Assembly (NCBI RefSeq): GCF_013409255.1
Contig: NZ_JACCAS010000001.1
Span: 1,054,001 to 1,118,000, forward strand
DNA length: 64,000 bases
Direction of reading: 5' to 3'
Origin: Paraburkholderia bryophila
GTDB lineage: Bacteria; Pseudomonadota; Gammaproteobacteria; Burkholderiales; Burkholderiaceae
The notes below the pieces were generated by a model that was not told the origin of the DNA, ran no database searches, and was given only the letters and a program-made list of their open reading frames with translations. Both the position numbers and the translations under genes were made by a program. Below, piece after piece: positions 34,800 to 43,762 of the stretch (position 1 is the stretch's first letter; each line of letters starts with the position of its first letter).

Positions 34800-35329
34800 C
34801 ACGGATTTCTCACCACTTTCAACGGCGGAGTTTTGCGCGCCGGCTCCTGAGCCGGCCCTTCCGTCAACAACACGCGCAAGTGCTCACGCGCACGCGAGAG
34901 CCGCGACATCACCGTGCCGACCGGCACGCCGAGCGCACGCGACGCTTCCTGATAAGACAGTTCCTCCACGCCAACCAGCAACAGCACTTCACGCTGCTCG
35001 AGCGGCAGGCGGTACAACGCGCGCTGCAAATCGCGCAGCACCAGACCGTCCACCTCGCCCTGCGGCGCTTCGAGATTACGCCACGGCGCGCTGTCGTCGT
35101 CGACGGCGATCTCGCGGCGGCCACGCAGTTGATCGATATACAGATGCCGCAGAATCGTGAGAAGCCACGCGCGCAGATTGCTGTTCGGGCGGAACGCGGT
35201 CCAGCGGGCGAGCGCACGCTCCGCCGTATCCTGCACGAGGTCGTCGGCCCATGCGCTGTCGCCCGTCAGTGCGCGCGCGTAACGGCGCAACTGCGGCAGC
35301 CAGGAGATCACTTCCGCTTCGAAGTTCAT
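34799..35329 (-). CDS. ECF RNA polymerase sigma factor
   Basis: The 176-residue sigma70-family protein has only regions 2 and 4. Region 2 spans about residues 8-75 (LRRYARALTGDSAWADDLVQDTAERAL, then LRAWLLTILRHLYIDQLR) and region 4 about residues 103-155 (LYRLPLEQREVLLLVGVEELSYQEAS, then VPVGTVMSRLSRAREHL). It directs transcription of a small regulon and usually activates its own promoter; no matching promoter pair could be proven. It is coupled to its anti-sigma gene. A small secreted peptide gene lies upstream on the same strand. Confidence 0.95.
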   Translation of the reverse strand: MNFEAEVISWLPQLRRYARALTGDSAWADDLVQDTAERALARWTAFRPNSNLRAWLLTILRHLYIDQLRGRREIAVDDDSAPWRNLEAPQGEVDGLVLRDLQRALYRLPLEQREVLLLVGVEELSYQEASRALGVPVGTVMSRLSRAREHLRVLLTEGPAQEPARKTPPLKVVRNP

Positions 35330-35460
35330 CCAGTCGGCGACGCTCCCAGGAAAATGCCGGACCGTGCCAGGTTGGACGGGCTCCGCTCAGAAGAACTCGC
35401 GCGACGCGGCAGGTTCGGGGGTACTTGCAACACTCGCAACGTTCGTGGCACTCGAGGCAT

Positions 35461-35601
35461 TCAATACCCGCCGCTGCTGCCGTTGCCGCTGCTGCTCGAC
35501 GCACCGGTGTCGGTGGCTGACGTGCAGGCGCTCGTCACGAGCGAACCGAGCGCAAGCGCGAGCAACACGAAGATGGCGGAAAGAACGCGGGACGATTTCA
35601 T
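35461..35601 (-). CDS. Small secreted Ser/Gly-rich peptide
   Basis: The 46-residue product starts MKSSRVLSAIFVLLALALGS, a clear signal peptide. It continues LVTSACTSATDTG and a Ser/Gly/Asn tail ending in GGY. The Cys at residue 26 follows a poor lipobox (TSAC), so lipidation is doubtful. The strong GAGGAGACTCAAC before the ATG at 35601 supports translation. It lies 131 bp upstream of the ECF sigma gene on the same strand and may belong to that regulon. Function unknown. Confidence 0.6.
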   Translation of the reverse strand: MKSSRVLSAIFVLLALALGSLVTSACTSATDTGASSSSGNGSSGGY

Positions 35602-35949
35602 GTTGAGTCTCCTCATTGCCGGCGACATGCGTCAGCCTGGCATCCAGTCGGCCTCGCGCACAATGCGACGCTGCCCTACCTGTCATAACGCAGACGAGCG
35701 ACGATTTATTCCGTTCGCGGCCTCGTCACGCGCTATCTTTTTTCCGCCATCGACGCCCCGAACGCGTGGGCATGGCGGAACAATGCGCTATTCATCGGCA
35801 GATTCGTAACGCAACGTTACAGCCAGGCGTTATCGGATGCTTATGTGCGCACAAGCCGTTATAGTGGACGCAGTTCGCCCGCCGACGCGTTCCGCCCCGA
35901 CACAGGGTAGAATCGCGGCGAACAACCGTATTTCTAACCTGAATTGTCC
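35602..35949. other. Divergent intergenic region upstream of the Hfq-like gene
   Basis: This 348-bp divergent promoter region carries a possible -10 hexamer, TATAGT at 35860-35865, without a good -35, about 85 bp before the Hfq-like start. Nothing else is recognised. Confidence 0.4.
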
Positions 35950-36480
35950 ATGGCTTCCGCAGAATCGCATCCGCAAAACGACTTCATGAACGCAGCGCGC
36001 AAAGAACGAAAGCGCGTGGAGATTTATCTCGTCAACGGCATTCGCCTGACGGGGTGCATCGAGTCGTTCGATCAGTACCTGGTGATGCTGCGCACGCCTG
36101 TCGGCCTGCAAGGCATCTACAAGCGCGCGATCTCCACGATCCAGCTCGACACCGGCACACGGCCGGCGCCGCGCACGGGGCGCCCGTCACATGGCGAGCA
36201 CACCACGCGGGGGCCGCACGGCTCGCGTGAGCCGCGTGATCATCGTGAGCCGCGCGAACCGCGTGAACCGCGCGAGTCGTATGGCGCACCGTCATCCGAC
36301 CGGCCCGCACCCGATCGCAGCAGCGGCAGCACGTCAGACGGCCCGGTGGTCGTTACACGCCGCCGGCGTCTGTTCGGCACGGGCGGTGGCGACGGCGGCA
36401 ACCACGGTGGCGGCAATCATGGCGGCCATAGTGGCAATGGCGGCAATGGTGGTAACGGCAACAACGGCGGCAGCGAGTAA
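35950..36480 (+). CDS. hfq2: Hfq-family RNA chaperone with long C-terminal tail (Hfq2-like)
   Basis: The 176-residue protein has an Sm/Hfq core at about residues 10-67: [19 protein letters not shown] (arginine-rich rim RKER), then [16 protein letters not shown] and [11 protein letters not shown]. The core motif reads YKRAIST where most Hfq proteins read YKHAIST. A tail of about 110 residues follows with RE/REP repeats ([19 protein letters not shown]) and a Gly/Asn/His-rich end. Canonical Hfq is about 80-100 residues. Burkholderia species are known to carry a second, long Hfq (Hfq2). It binds sRNA and mRNA as a ring. Its position beside a Tad locus is notable. The upstream in-frame TTG at 35944 is less likely. 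Confidence 0.88.
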   Translation: MASAESHPQNDFMNAARKERKRVEIYLVNGIRLTGCIESFDQYLVMLRTPVGLQGIYKRAISTIQLDTGTRPAPRTGRPSHGEHTTRGPHGSREPRDHREPREPREPRESYGAPSSDRPAPDRSSGSTSDGPVVVTRRRRLFGTGGGDGGNHGGGNHGGHSGNGGNGGNGNNGGSE

Positions 36481-36500
36481 GCAGCCGCTTCGGCGCTCGG

Positions 36501-36728
36501 CTACTCCTTAGGATGGCCGAGCCGCATCAAGATTTTCTCCAGGCGCACTAGCTGCTGCTCTGTCAGTTCGAATCCGCATTTGACGGCCATCACGCGGCGG
36601 CGCCAATAACCGGCGTCCAGCATGCGTAGCGCCGGTTGCCGCGTGGCCCAATCCAGGTGTTCCAGTTCTGCTTCCACGACGTGCAACGCGTTGAAGCGCG
36701 GCCCGCTCGCGGTTTTTTTCCGGTCCAT
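36501..36728 (-). CDS. Small conserved-type hypothetical protein
   Basis: The 75-residue soluble protein (MDRKKTASGPRFNALHVVEA) has a helical C-terminal half (FELTEQQLVRLEKILMRLG). No domain is recognised. The ATG at 36728 follows AGGCAGCGAATAAC, a fair Shine-Dalgarno sequence, and the codon use looks coding. It converges on the Hfq-like gene with 20 bp between them. Function unknown. Confidence 0.6.
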   Translation of the reverse strand: MDRKKTASGPRFNALHVVEAELEHLDWATRQPALRMLDAGYWRRRVMAVKCGFELTEQQLVRLEKILMRLGHPKE

Positions 36729-37079
36729 GTTATTCGCTGCCTGGTGATTCGCGAGGGTCCGCGGGTTTCAGCCTGCATCCCTGCCGAATGGGACACAGCC
36801 GGTTCACGTCGTGCGGCAGGGTGTGAGCGCCGGCCCACGCGGCTGGTGAATGTCGCGGCCCCTTGCTTGCCGTTTATGCCTGACGGCGACACACGGAAAA
36901 CGAATTGATGCCGGATGATTTGAAGTGCTGTTTGGCGTCGAATTCGGCGAGTGGTTTTTGTGCGCCGCAATTGAACGGGCATGTTTGCCGTGTGCGACGC
37001 CTTAGGCCGTTCGGCCGATGCTCGTCGACGGCCGCCATGCGCTATGCTGGGGATCGTCTCTCTTCGAATGGAGCCTGAC
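36729..37079. other. Intergenic region
   Basis: This 351-bp divergent gap must hold promoters for both small genes. No clear hexamers, repeats or structured RNA are recognised. Confidence 0.35.
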
Positions 37080-37271
37080 ATGACCAGCAAGAAGCACCCT
37101 GCCACTCATCCCGCGCAAGCAGAACCACCGCCCGTGGAGTCGGACGACAGCCGTCTCGACGAGGCGCTCGACGAAAGCTTTCCCGCCAGCGATCCGATCG
37201 CCGTCGACACGACTAATCCGCATCGCTCGTCGGAAAAGGAAACGTCTTCGCAGGGAAAGAAGCAGCATTAA
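37080..37271 (+). CDS. Small acidic hypothetical protein with DESFPASDPI motif
   Basis: The 63-residue hydrophilic protein has the core DSRLDEALDESFPASDPIAV at about residues 24-43, a short motif that recurs in small uncharacterised proteins of many proteobacteria. Flanks are Pro/His/Ser/Lys-rich and probably disordered. TGGAGCCTGAC precedes the ATG at 37080. Function unknown. Confidence 0.7.
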   Translation: MTSKKHPATHPAQAEPPPVESDDSRLDEALDESFPASDPIAVDTTNPHRSSEKETSSQGKKQH

Positions 37272-37322
37272 CGGTACGCCACCGCAGAGCGCGGCTGCCG
37301 AGGACGAGGAAGACTCAAAATG

Positions 37323-37350
37323 AATCAGGCGGCCCGAAAGCCGCCTGATT
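37323..37350. terminator. Hairpin terminator between convergent genes
   Basis: An 11-bp perfect stem (AATCAGGCGGC with GCCGCCTGATT) and a 6-nt CCGAAA loop lie between two convergent genes. There is no long T-tract; it probably serves both directions. Confidence 0.7.
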
Positions 37351-37474
37351 ATGTCTGCATCGATAACGGCTCGAAGACAGCGATAAGGCGGTCAACCCGC
37401 CCCATCCTCTCAGCAAACCACGCAGCGCCATTTACACCGCACTACCGATCTGCGAGGTCTTCAGGCCATCGCAC

Positions 37475-38203
37475 TCAGTGCGACGGCAAACCGCTTTCCA
37501 GTTGACGCTGCAGATCGCGCACCTGGCGTTGCGCGGCGCGCAACTGGTCTTGCGCGGCAGCCTTCTGCTGAGCCAGCGCCGAGGCTTCGGCACGGCTCTG
37601 TTGCTGCTGGCTCGCCACGATGCTCTGCTGCTGACGCGCTACGTCGAGGTCGGCCTGCAGGCGATTCGCGCGATCTTGCGACAGCGCGATCATGCGCTCC
37701 GTGAAGGCCTTCTGCGCTTCGAGCTGCGTGCGGCGAATTTCGACATCCGACAGTTGCATCGTCTGGCGCACGAAATCCTTATAGATCATGTCGGCCCGCG
37801 TGGCGTCCTGCGTCTTGATGACGCGCCAGAAATTCTTCTGTTGGAACAACGCCACGTAGTACGTCATCTCCTTGCCATAAAACAGCAGGCTCGCGCCGTA
37901 GCTGCCGTTGTACGTGGTGCGCAATTCCGCCAGATCCGCGCCGTGGATCATCTGCTGCAATTCCGCGACATTCCCCGCGGCGGATTGCTTCGCCTCGTCC
38001 GGCGTCAAAGCGGTGGTCTGGGCCGCTCCGGCTTGCGTAGTGGCCGGCAACGCGGTCGTCGTGCCCGGCTGGGAAACGACGCCAGCACCGCCGCCAGCGC
38101 TCGCGCTGCTGTCCGGCAAAGCCTGCGCATAGACGCCTTGCACGGCCCCCAACGCGATGAAAGCGGCCAGGGTGATCTGTCGTAGTTTCGACTTATGGTC
38201 CAT
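37475..38203 (-). CDS. DUF2968-family exported protein with coiled coil
   Basis: The 242-residue protein has a signal peptide (about residues 1-26, ending GVYAQA) and an Ala/Thr/Gly-rich linker. A conserved domain follows (VAELQQMIHGADLAELRTTYNGSYGASLLFYGKEMTYYVALFQQ). The last roughly 90 residues form a long heptad-like coiled coil rich in Gln, Ala and Arg. I match it to the Burkholderia DUF2968 family; function unknown. It follows the sigma54 activator gene by 47 bp and may be the last gene of the tad transcript. Confidence 0.82.
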   Translation of the reverse strand: MDHKSKLRQITLAAFIALGAVQGVYAQALPDSSASAGGGAGVVSQPGTTTALPATTQAGAAQTTALTPDEAKQSAAGNVAELQQMIHGADLAELRTTYNGSYGASLLFYGKEMTYYVALFQQKNFWRVIKTQDATRADMIYKDFVRQTMQLSDVEIRRTQLEAQKAFTERMIALSQDRANRLQADLDVARQQQSIVASQQQQSRAEASALAQQKAAAQDQLRAAQRQVRDLQRQLESGLPSH

Positions 38204-38250
38204 GTAATTCCTGCTTAAACAGTTTTTGTTTTAGTACAACCGTCTCATTA

Positions 38251-39642
38251 TTACTCACTTTCGCGGGTTTCGGGCTCCTCGTCGAAAATTTGGTACTTGC
38301 GCATCTTCTCCCACAAAACCTTACGACTGATGCCCAGATAAAGCGCCGTATCCTGGCGACGCCAACCGTTTGCGTCGAGCGCGGCGAGCACGCGGTTGCG
38401 TTCCGCCATGTCCCATTTGCTGCGGTCCACCACCACCTCGGCCACGCTCTCGGCGGGCACCGGCTGGCTGCTGCGCGCCAGCGCCAGCAGCCGCTGCAGG
38501 CGGGCCGCGTCCCACGCGCCGATCTGGCGCACCGTCACGCCGATCCGCTCGGCGAGATTGCGCAGCTCGCGCACGTTGCCGGGGAAGTAGGTGTCGGCAA
38601 CGGCGTCGGCGAGCCAGTACGGCAGATCGGGTAACGCCGACAGACGCTCGTTGCCGACCACCTGCGAAATGAACGCCTTGAAAATCGCGATCTTGTCGAC
38701 CGCGCCGCGCTCTTCGAGCGACGGAATCTTCAGCTCGATCACCGCCAGCCGGTAGTAAAGGTCCGCGCGAAACGTGCCGTCTTTCACCAGTTGCGGCAGC
38801 ACCTTGTTGGACGCCGCCACCAGCCGGAAATCGAGCTTGACCGGCGTGGCCGAACCGATCCGCGTGACCGCGCTGTCTTCGAGCACGCGCAGCAGCTTGA
38901 CCTGCTGGTAGAGCGGCAAGTCGCCGATTTCGTCAAGGAACAGCGTGCCGCCGTCGGCCTGCTCGAAGTAGCCTTTATGCGCGACGACCGCCCCGGTGAA
39001 CGAGCCTTTCGAGTGGCCGAAGAACAGCGATTCGAACAGGCCGTCCGGAATCGCGCCGCAGTTCACCGCGACGAACGGGCCCTGCCCGTAACGGCTATGT
39101 TTCTCGTGCAGCAGTTGCGCGATGCGCTCCTTGCCGACGCCGGTCTCGCCATGCACTAGCACGCTCGTGTCGCAGTCGGCGAAGGTGTCGACCTCGTGCA
39201 GCAGCGCCTGCATGCACTCCGAGTTGGCGATCATCGCGTCGGATTCGTGCGTCTTGGCGCTGTGCGCGCGAATCTGCGCGACCAGCTTCATGACCATGCC
39301 GCGCAGTTCGGCGCAGGTGAAGTCGAGCGGCAGAATGTGCGAGTACTCGGACGGATAGCTGGTCGGATCGTGGTCGCGCGGCGCGGCGCCGACCCACACG
39401 ACCGGGATGCCGTGCGCGGCCTGCCAGTCGCGCAGGACCAGCGCGCCGCTGTCGATCACCGAGACGCTGATGATCGCGAGCGATGGCCGCGACGCGGTCC
39501 GTTCAGGCGAAATCGCGACATCGTCTGCGCGGATCACTTCGACGTCGAAGCTCGCCATGCAGCGCGCGACCCGGTCGACGATATCGGCCTTGCCCTCCCA
39601 GACGTAGATATCGAGTTCCTCGATTTTGGCGGTGGTTCTCAT
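38251..39642 (-). CDS. Sigma54-dependent enhancer-binding protein, Tad-locus regulator
   Basis: The 463-residue protein has an N-terminal receiver-like domain (residues 1-125) without an Asp at the expected end of strand 3 (reads AIISVSVID), so it is probably not phosphorylated. The AAA+ domain has Walker A GETGVGKE (165-172), the sigma54 loop as GSFTGA (213-218) where GAFTGA is canonical, and Walker [11 protein letters not shown] (231-240). The Fis-type helix-turn-helix is at the end ([25 protein letters not shown]). It remodels sigma54-RNA polymerase at -24/-12 promoters. It follows tadG by 10 bp. Sigma54-like sites lie upstream of flp and of the divergent lipoprotein gene. Confidence 0.93.
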   Translation of the reverse strand: MRTTAKIEELDIYVWEGKADIVDRVARCMASFDVEVIRADDVAISPERTASRPSLAIISVSVIDSGALVLRDWQAAHGIPVVWVGAAPRDHDPTSYPSEYSHILPLDFTCAELRGMVMKLVAQIRAHSAKTHESDAMIANSECMQALLHEVDTFADCDTSVLVHGETGVGKERIAQLLHEKHSRYGQGPFVAVNCGAIPDGLFESLFFGHSKGSFTGAVVAHKGYFEQADGGTLFLDEIGDLPLYQQVKLLRVLEDSAVTRIGSATPVKLDFRLVAASNKVLPQLVKDGTFRADLYYRLAVIELKIPSLEERGAVDKIAIFKAFISQVVGNERLSALPDLPYWLADAVADTYFPGNVRELRNLAERIGVTVRQIGAWDAARLQRLLALARSSQPVPAESVAEVVVDRSKWDMAERNRVLAALDANGWRRQDTALYLGISRKVLWEKMRKYQIFDEEPETRESE

Positions 39643-39652
39643 CGTGGATAGG

Positions 39653-41428
39653 CTAGTTGACCAGTTGCGGGACGCCGCATGTCAGCGACATGTTGTGGAC
39701 GGTAGCCGTGCCGATTTGCACGCCGAGCAGCGAGAGCGTCGGAATGAGCACAGTGTCGAGCAGATTGAAGACGGTTTGAAGCAACGGCGTCACGGCGCTC
39801 GTGACGAGGCTGAGCAGCGGCGTCAGCAACGCGGACAGATCGTAATTGCCCAGTAGCACGATATGCAACGCCGAAGGCAACGCCGCCAGCAGCGGTGTGG
39901 CCAGCGCCGAAGCGTCGGTACCGACCGGATTGGAATTGGCGCTCGCCGTGGAGTCAAAACTGCCCGACGAACCGTTGAACACGATCGGCGTCGAGCCGGG
40001 CGTCAGCGAGTATGGGCCGAGAGCGTTCAACTGGACGCTCGCCACGTTGCCGACCAGGATCACCGAAATGTTCGCCAGCGCGATCGGCCCGCCGCAGCTT
40101 GAATTCGTGCCGAGGCACAGCGCCGCGATGCTGGGCTGCACCTGAATCGTGGCGTTGGTGGCCGCCTTGCTGCTTTCGCAGTCCACCGAACTCAGCGTCG
40201 CCTTGCCCGGCGCGATCTTCAGGTTCAGCACGATCGGCGTGCTGAGCGCCGAGATCGTCGCCACGCCGAGAGGCAAGGTAGGCAGCGGAATCGGCAGCAA
40301 TGTCACCATCGCATTGATCGACGCCGTGCGTGCTACCGTGCGCGCAGTGGAAACGCCGCCGACCGTGGTCGTGCCGCCCTCGCCCACCGCCAGCACAGGA
40401 GGCTGGGTGATCTGCAGCGACAACCCGGCCACGCCGGCTAGCCCGGCATTCACGTTGATCACCGGCGCGGTGCCGTTCGGATTGCTCTGCGCGATCTGCG
40501 CGGCGACCATCAACGCATCGAACGCGTTGATGGTCGCGGTCGCCGCGGCGTTCGGATTGGCCAGTCCCAGCGCGAGCAAACCTGGCGCGCTCGCGCCGTT
40601 GTCGCCGATCGTGATGTTCTGTGCGCCCGGCACCGCGACGGCAAGCGTCTGCAGCAGCGCCGCGTCGACCGTATTGCCACCCACCTGCAACGCCTGGACC
40701 ATCGCGACCATCAGCGACTGATAGCTGACCGTGGTGCCGAGCAGGCCCTGCATGCTCGACGCGCCGAGCGCCACCATCAGATCGCCCAGCTTGATATTCG
40801 AGGACGCGAGGCTCTGATAATCACCCACGCTCAACGACACCGTGGTCTTCAGCAAACCGCCGAGAATCGCATTCAGCAGCACCGATTGCTGCGTGTTGAG
40901 CGTGGCAATGCCAGTGCTCAGCGAGAACGCGTCGATGTTGGATGCCAGCGCGGTGGCCGTCGCCGCAATGGTGCGCGTCGGTCCGAGAAAGAAATACGGC
41001 ACGGACCGGCTCACCCGCACCTGCACCGCGTTGAGCGGGTTGCCGGCCGTGCTGAAGTACGTATTGGTGCTGGTATCCCAGCGCCCGCAGGTCGTGTTGA
41101 GGGTGGCGCCGGTCGGCAAGCCGTTGGCCGTCGCGTTCTGCTGGGCAGCCGAGGTGGCCGTCGCGCAACCGCCCGAGGAACTGACCATCTGCACCGCCGC
41201 CATGGCCGACAGATCGGCCGTGCGCTGCAACTGCCGGCGCGCGAAATACACATTGCCGATGTCGATCGCGCCGAGCGCCGCGATCGCGATGCTCAGCCAG
41301 ATCGCCGCGAATATCGCGACCGCCCCGTGCTGCCGACGCACGCCGGCCGCGCACGCGCCGCCGCGCCGCGCCGCGAACGGGCGCGCGCGGCGAGCGGCGA
41401 AGACGACGGCGAACCGGCGGCTGCGCAT
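39653..41428 (-). CDS. tadG: TadG-like Flp pilus assembly protein
   Basis: The 591-residue protein has a basic N-terminus, then one membrane helix (about residues 34-54: [21 protein letters not shown]) and the TadE/G signature [25 protein letters not shown]. The long remainder is Ala/Leu/Ser-rich and presumably periplasmic. TadG-type minor pseudopilins help Flp pilus assembly. The ATG at 41428 lies 1 nt after the DUF3613 stop (TGACATG). No von Willebrand domain with a MIDAS motif is evident. Confidence 0.85.
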   Translation of the reverse strand: MRSRRFAVVFAARRARPFAARRGGACAAGVRRQHGAVAIFAAIWLSIAIAALGAIDIGNVYFARRQLQRTADLSAMAAVQMVSSSGGCATATSAAQQNATANGLPTGATLNTTCGRWDTSTNTYFSTAGNPLNAVQVRVSRSVPYFFLGPTRTIAATATALASNIDAFSLSTGIATLNTQQSVLLNAILGGLLKTTVSLSVGDYQSLASSNIKLGDLMVALGASSMQGLLGTTVSYQSLMVAMVQALQVGGNTVDAALLQTLAVAVPGAQNITIGDNGASAPGLLALGLANPNAAATATINAFDALMVAAQIAQSNPNGTAPVINVNAGLAGVAGLSLQITQPPVLAVGEGGTTTVGGVSTARTVARTASINAMVTLLPIPLPTLPLGVATISALSTPIVLNLKIAPGKATLSSVDCESSKAATNATIQVQPSIAALCLGTNSSCGGPIALANISVILVGNVASVQLNALGPYSLTPGSTPIVFNGSSGSFDSTASANSNPVGTDASALATPLLAALPSALHIVLLGNYDLSALLTPLLSLVTSAVTPLLQTVFNLLDTVLIPTLSLLGVQIGTATVHNMSLTCGVPQLVN

Positions 41429-41429
41429 G

Positions 41430-41804
41430 TCAGTTCGCTCCGCCACCGGCACCGCCGTTGCCGCCACCGTTACCGCCGGCTCCGCCGTTGAGGGTGGAAC
41501 CATAGAGATCGGGAATCTTGCTTTTGAACGACTCCATGTACCGCCGGTACGCAAGACCAGCTTCCGCGCCGAGCATCGGCTGCGCGGGTGCGGCTTGCAT
41601 ATTGCTGCTTTGCAGATCGAGCCAGGTTCTGGTCGAATGCCCCACTTCACTGCCCCGAACCGGCGGTTGCTGTGCCTCGGCCGGCTGGGCGGCATCGCTT
41701 GTCTGCGCCACGGCGCAAGCCGGCACGCCCAGCGACATCGCCAGCGCCGCTGCCACGCTCCATAGCGGCACGCGCCCGCTGCACTTTACTTTTTTGTCTT
41801 TCAT
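41430..41804 (-). CDS. DUF3613-family exported Tad-locus protein
   Basis: The 124-residue protein has a signal peptide (about residues 1-34, LAMSLGVPACAVAQ). A conserved patch follows (VRGSEVGHSTRTWLDLQSSNMQAAPAQPMLG and AYRRYMESFKSKIPD), ending in a Gly/Asn-rich tail. This matches DUF3613, which I know mainly from Burkholderiales Tad loci. Role unknown; a periplasmic accessory in pilus assembly is likely from context. GGGGGCGGAC precedes the ATG at 41804. Confidence 0.8.
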   Translation of the reverse strand: MKDKKVKCSGRVPLWSVAAALAMSLGVPACAVAQTSDAAQPAEAQQPPVRGSEVGHSTRTWLDLQSSNMQAAPAQPMLGAEAGLAYRRYMESFKSKIPDLYGSTLNGGAGGNGGGNGGAGGGAN

Positions 41805-41877
41805 GTCCGCCCCCTGATTGATCGACCGCTTGCTCACTACAACGTCACGCCGCCCTCACGACATGGTCACCGCGCAG

Positions 41878-42735
41878 TCACTGCGCGAAGCGCTGCAACA
41901 CGCGCGGCGCCGGCTCGATACCCTGCACGCTCGCGACGGTCCCAGCGGCACCCGTCTGCCCGAACTGCTGTTGCGCCGAAGCGGGCTGAGCCCGCGTCCG
42001 CGCGCGTCCCGCCGCGGCAATCTTCGCCGCGTCGCTGCGAATCGCCGTGCGTACCTCCGGCGTCAGCTTCTGCTGGTTCATCACCGCCAGCGCCTGCGAC
42101 TGCTCGCCATTGGCGAGCAGATAAAGCACCACGTTGCTGACGATCTTCGGATTGTTCTGGTCGAGTTCGCCCGCCTTCATCAGCGGCACCCGCGCGCCGT
42201 TCACGTCGCCCTCGCGCAGTCGCGCGTAACCGAGATCGGACAGGATCGCCGCGTCGGTCGGCTCAAGTCGCGCCGCCTGCTCCAACTGCTGCGCGGCGCG
42301 CGCGAAATCGCCCGCCGCGCCTGCGATCAGACCCAGACCGCGGTAGCCGCGCGCCGCCAGCGGCGTCTTCAGCAGCAGTGCGTAGGCGTCCGCCGCCGCG
42401 GCCGGCTGATCGGTCATGCGCAGCGCGTCGGCGCGCAGCAGATTCGTATCCGGGCTCACGCCGTACTGCTTTTCATAGGCGTCAATATGCGCGAGCGACG
42501 CGAAATAGAGCCCCTGCGCCTGCATCTGGTCGATCAGTCCGAGATACACGCCAGGCGTGTCCGGCTTGGGATCCTGATTGGCCCGCTGCGCCATGGCCGC
42601 GCGCTCGGCTTGCGGCCCGACGCCGTAGCCGGCGAGATCCTTCGACGCGCAGGCGGCGAGCAGCGCACACACCGCCAGCATCGACGCGCCGCGCGCCGCG
42701 CGTGGGACGAATTCAAACGATAAACAGTAAGCCAT
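41878..42735 (-). CDS. tadD: TadD-like TPR lipoprotein
   Basis: The 285-residue protein has a lipoprotein signal (LLAAC, Cys at residue 29) and tetratricopeptide-like helical repeats (about residues 90-220, for example AARGYRGLGLIAGAAGDFARAAQQLEQAARLEP). TadD is the TPR outer-membrane lipoprotein, a pilotin-like factor needed for Flp secretion. It lies 13 bp after tadC. Confidence 0.88.
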   Translation of the reverse strand: MAYCLSFEFVPRAARGASMLAVCALLAACASKDLAGYGVGPQAERAAMAQRANQDPKPDTPGVYLGLIDQMQAQGLYFASLAHIDAYEKQYGVSPDTNLLRADALRMTDQPAAAADAYALLLKTPLAARGYRGLGLIAGAAGDFARAAQQLEQAARLEPTDAAILSDLGYARLREGDVNGARVPLMKAGELDQNNPKIVSNVVLYLLANGEQSQALAVMNQQKLTPEVRTAIRSDAAKIAAAGRARTRAQPASAQQQFGQTGAAGTVASVQGIEPAPRVLQRFAQ

Positions 42736-42748
42736 TGCGCAATCCCTG

Positions 42749-43762
42749 CTATTTCATCGTATGGAGCGAACGCACGACAGCCAGCACGCCAGGGCCGGCC
42801 GTCACGATCATCAACGCGGGCAGCAGCGTGACGATCATCACGCCCGTCATCTTCACCGCGAGCCGGCCGATGCGTTCGCGCAACATGGCACGGCGCGCTT
42901 CTCGCAGCCGGTCGCCGAACTGCTTGAGCGGTTCCTGCACCGCGCCGCCGTGCCGATCGACCTGCACCAGCAGACGCACCACCGCGCGCATGTCTTCGTT
43001 ATCGTAACTAAGCGCAAGCCGATTCAGCGACTGCTCGCGGGTACGGCCCGTGGCGAACTGGCGCTGCGCGATTTCAAGCTCGGCCGACAACACCGGCAAT
43101 ACGCTGCCGAAATCGTTGACGATGACCTGGAGGCTCTGGTCGAGCGACAGCCCCACTCCTTGCAGCAAACGCAGCAGATCCACCATCAGCGGCAATTCGT
43201 CCACGACCTGGCGCCGACGCCGGCCCGCGCGGCGTTTCAGCACGATCTTGGGCAACATGAAACCCAGCACCAGCGCGATGATGACCAGCATCACGTAACG
43301 CGGCCCGGTCACATACCCGCGCGCCAGCGTGCCGGCCAGCACCGGCAACACCAGTGCGGTGAACAGCCGCGCCACCAGGAACAACCCGCGCGTGCGCGTG
43401 TCCACGAAGCCGCATTGTTCGAGCACGCGGCGATCTTCTTCGGCAACGACCAACCGGCCGAACGGCGTGTCGAGCCAGCGAATACCTCGATGCGCGAAGT
43501 GCTCGAGCAAACCTTTGAGCCCGCTGCGCCGCAGCTCGCGCGGCTGGACTTTTGCGGCACCCGCGGCACTCTCCCCGCCTCGCGCCGTTGCCGCGGCAAG
43601 CGCCGCTGTCTGCAGCGCGCGTTCGTCGAGCGCATGCCCTAGCGTGCGCTCGGTGCGCCGCTGCGCCGCCACGCGCGTCAGCACCACGCCGGCGATCAGC
43701 AACAAGCCGAGCGCGGCGAGCGCAAGCGCGAGAGCGGTCAGCTGCTGGGCGTGCATCGTCAT
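42749..43762 (-). CDS. tadC: TadC, inner-membrane platform protein
   Basis: The 337-residue T2SSF/GspF-family protein has membrane helices near residues 10-29, a pair around 140-185 (VLAGTLARGYVTGPRYVMLVIIALVLG) and one at the C-terminus (MTGVMIVTLLPALMIVTAGPG). The cytoplasmic core has VDELPLMVDLLRLLQGVGLSLDQSLQ. With TadB it forms the platform on which TadA acts. The ATG at 43762 overlaps the tadB stop (ATGA); a second ATG at 43756 has better Shine-Dalgarno spacing. Confidence 0.9.
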   Translation of the reverse strand: MTMHAQQLTALALALAALGLLLIAGVVLTRVAAQRRTERTLGHALDERALQTAALAAATARGGESAAGAAKVQPRELRRSGLKGLLEHFAHRGIRWLDTPFGRLVVAEEDRRVLEQCGFVDTRTRGLFLVARLFTALVLPVLAGTLARGYVTGPRYVMLVIIALVLGFMLPKIVLKRRAGRRRRQVVDELPLMVDLLRLLQGVGLSLDQSLQVIVNDFGSVLPVLSAELEIAQRQFATGRTREQSLNRLALSYDNEDMRAVVRLLVQVDRHGGAVQEPLKQFGDRLREARRAMLRERIGRLAVKMTGVMIVTLLPALMIVTAGPGVLAVVRSLHTMK

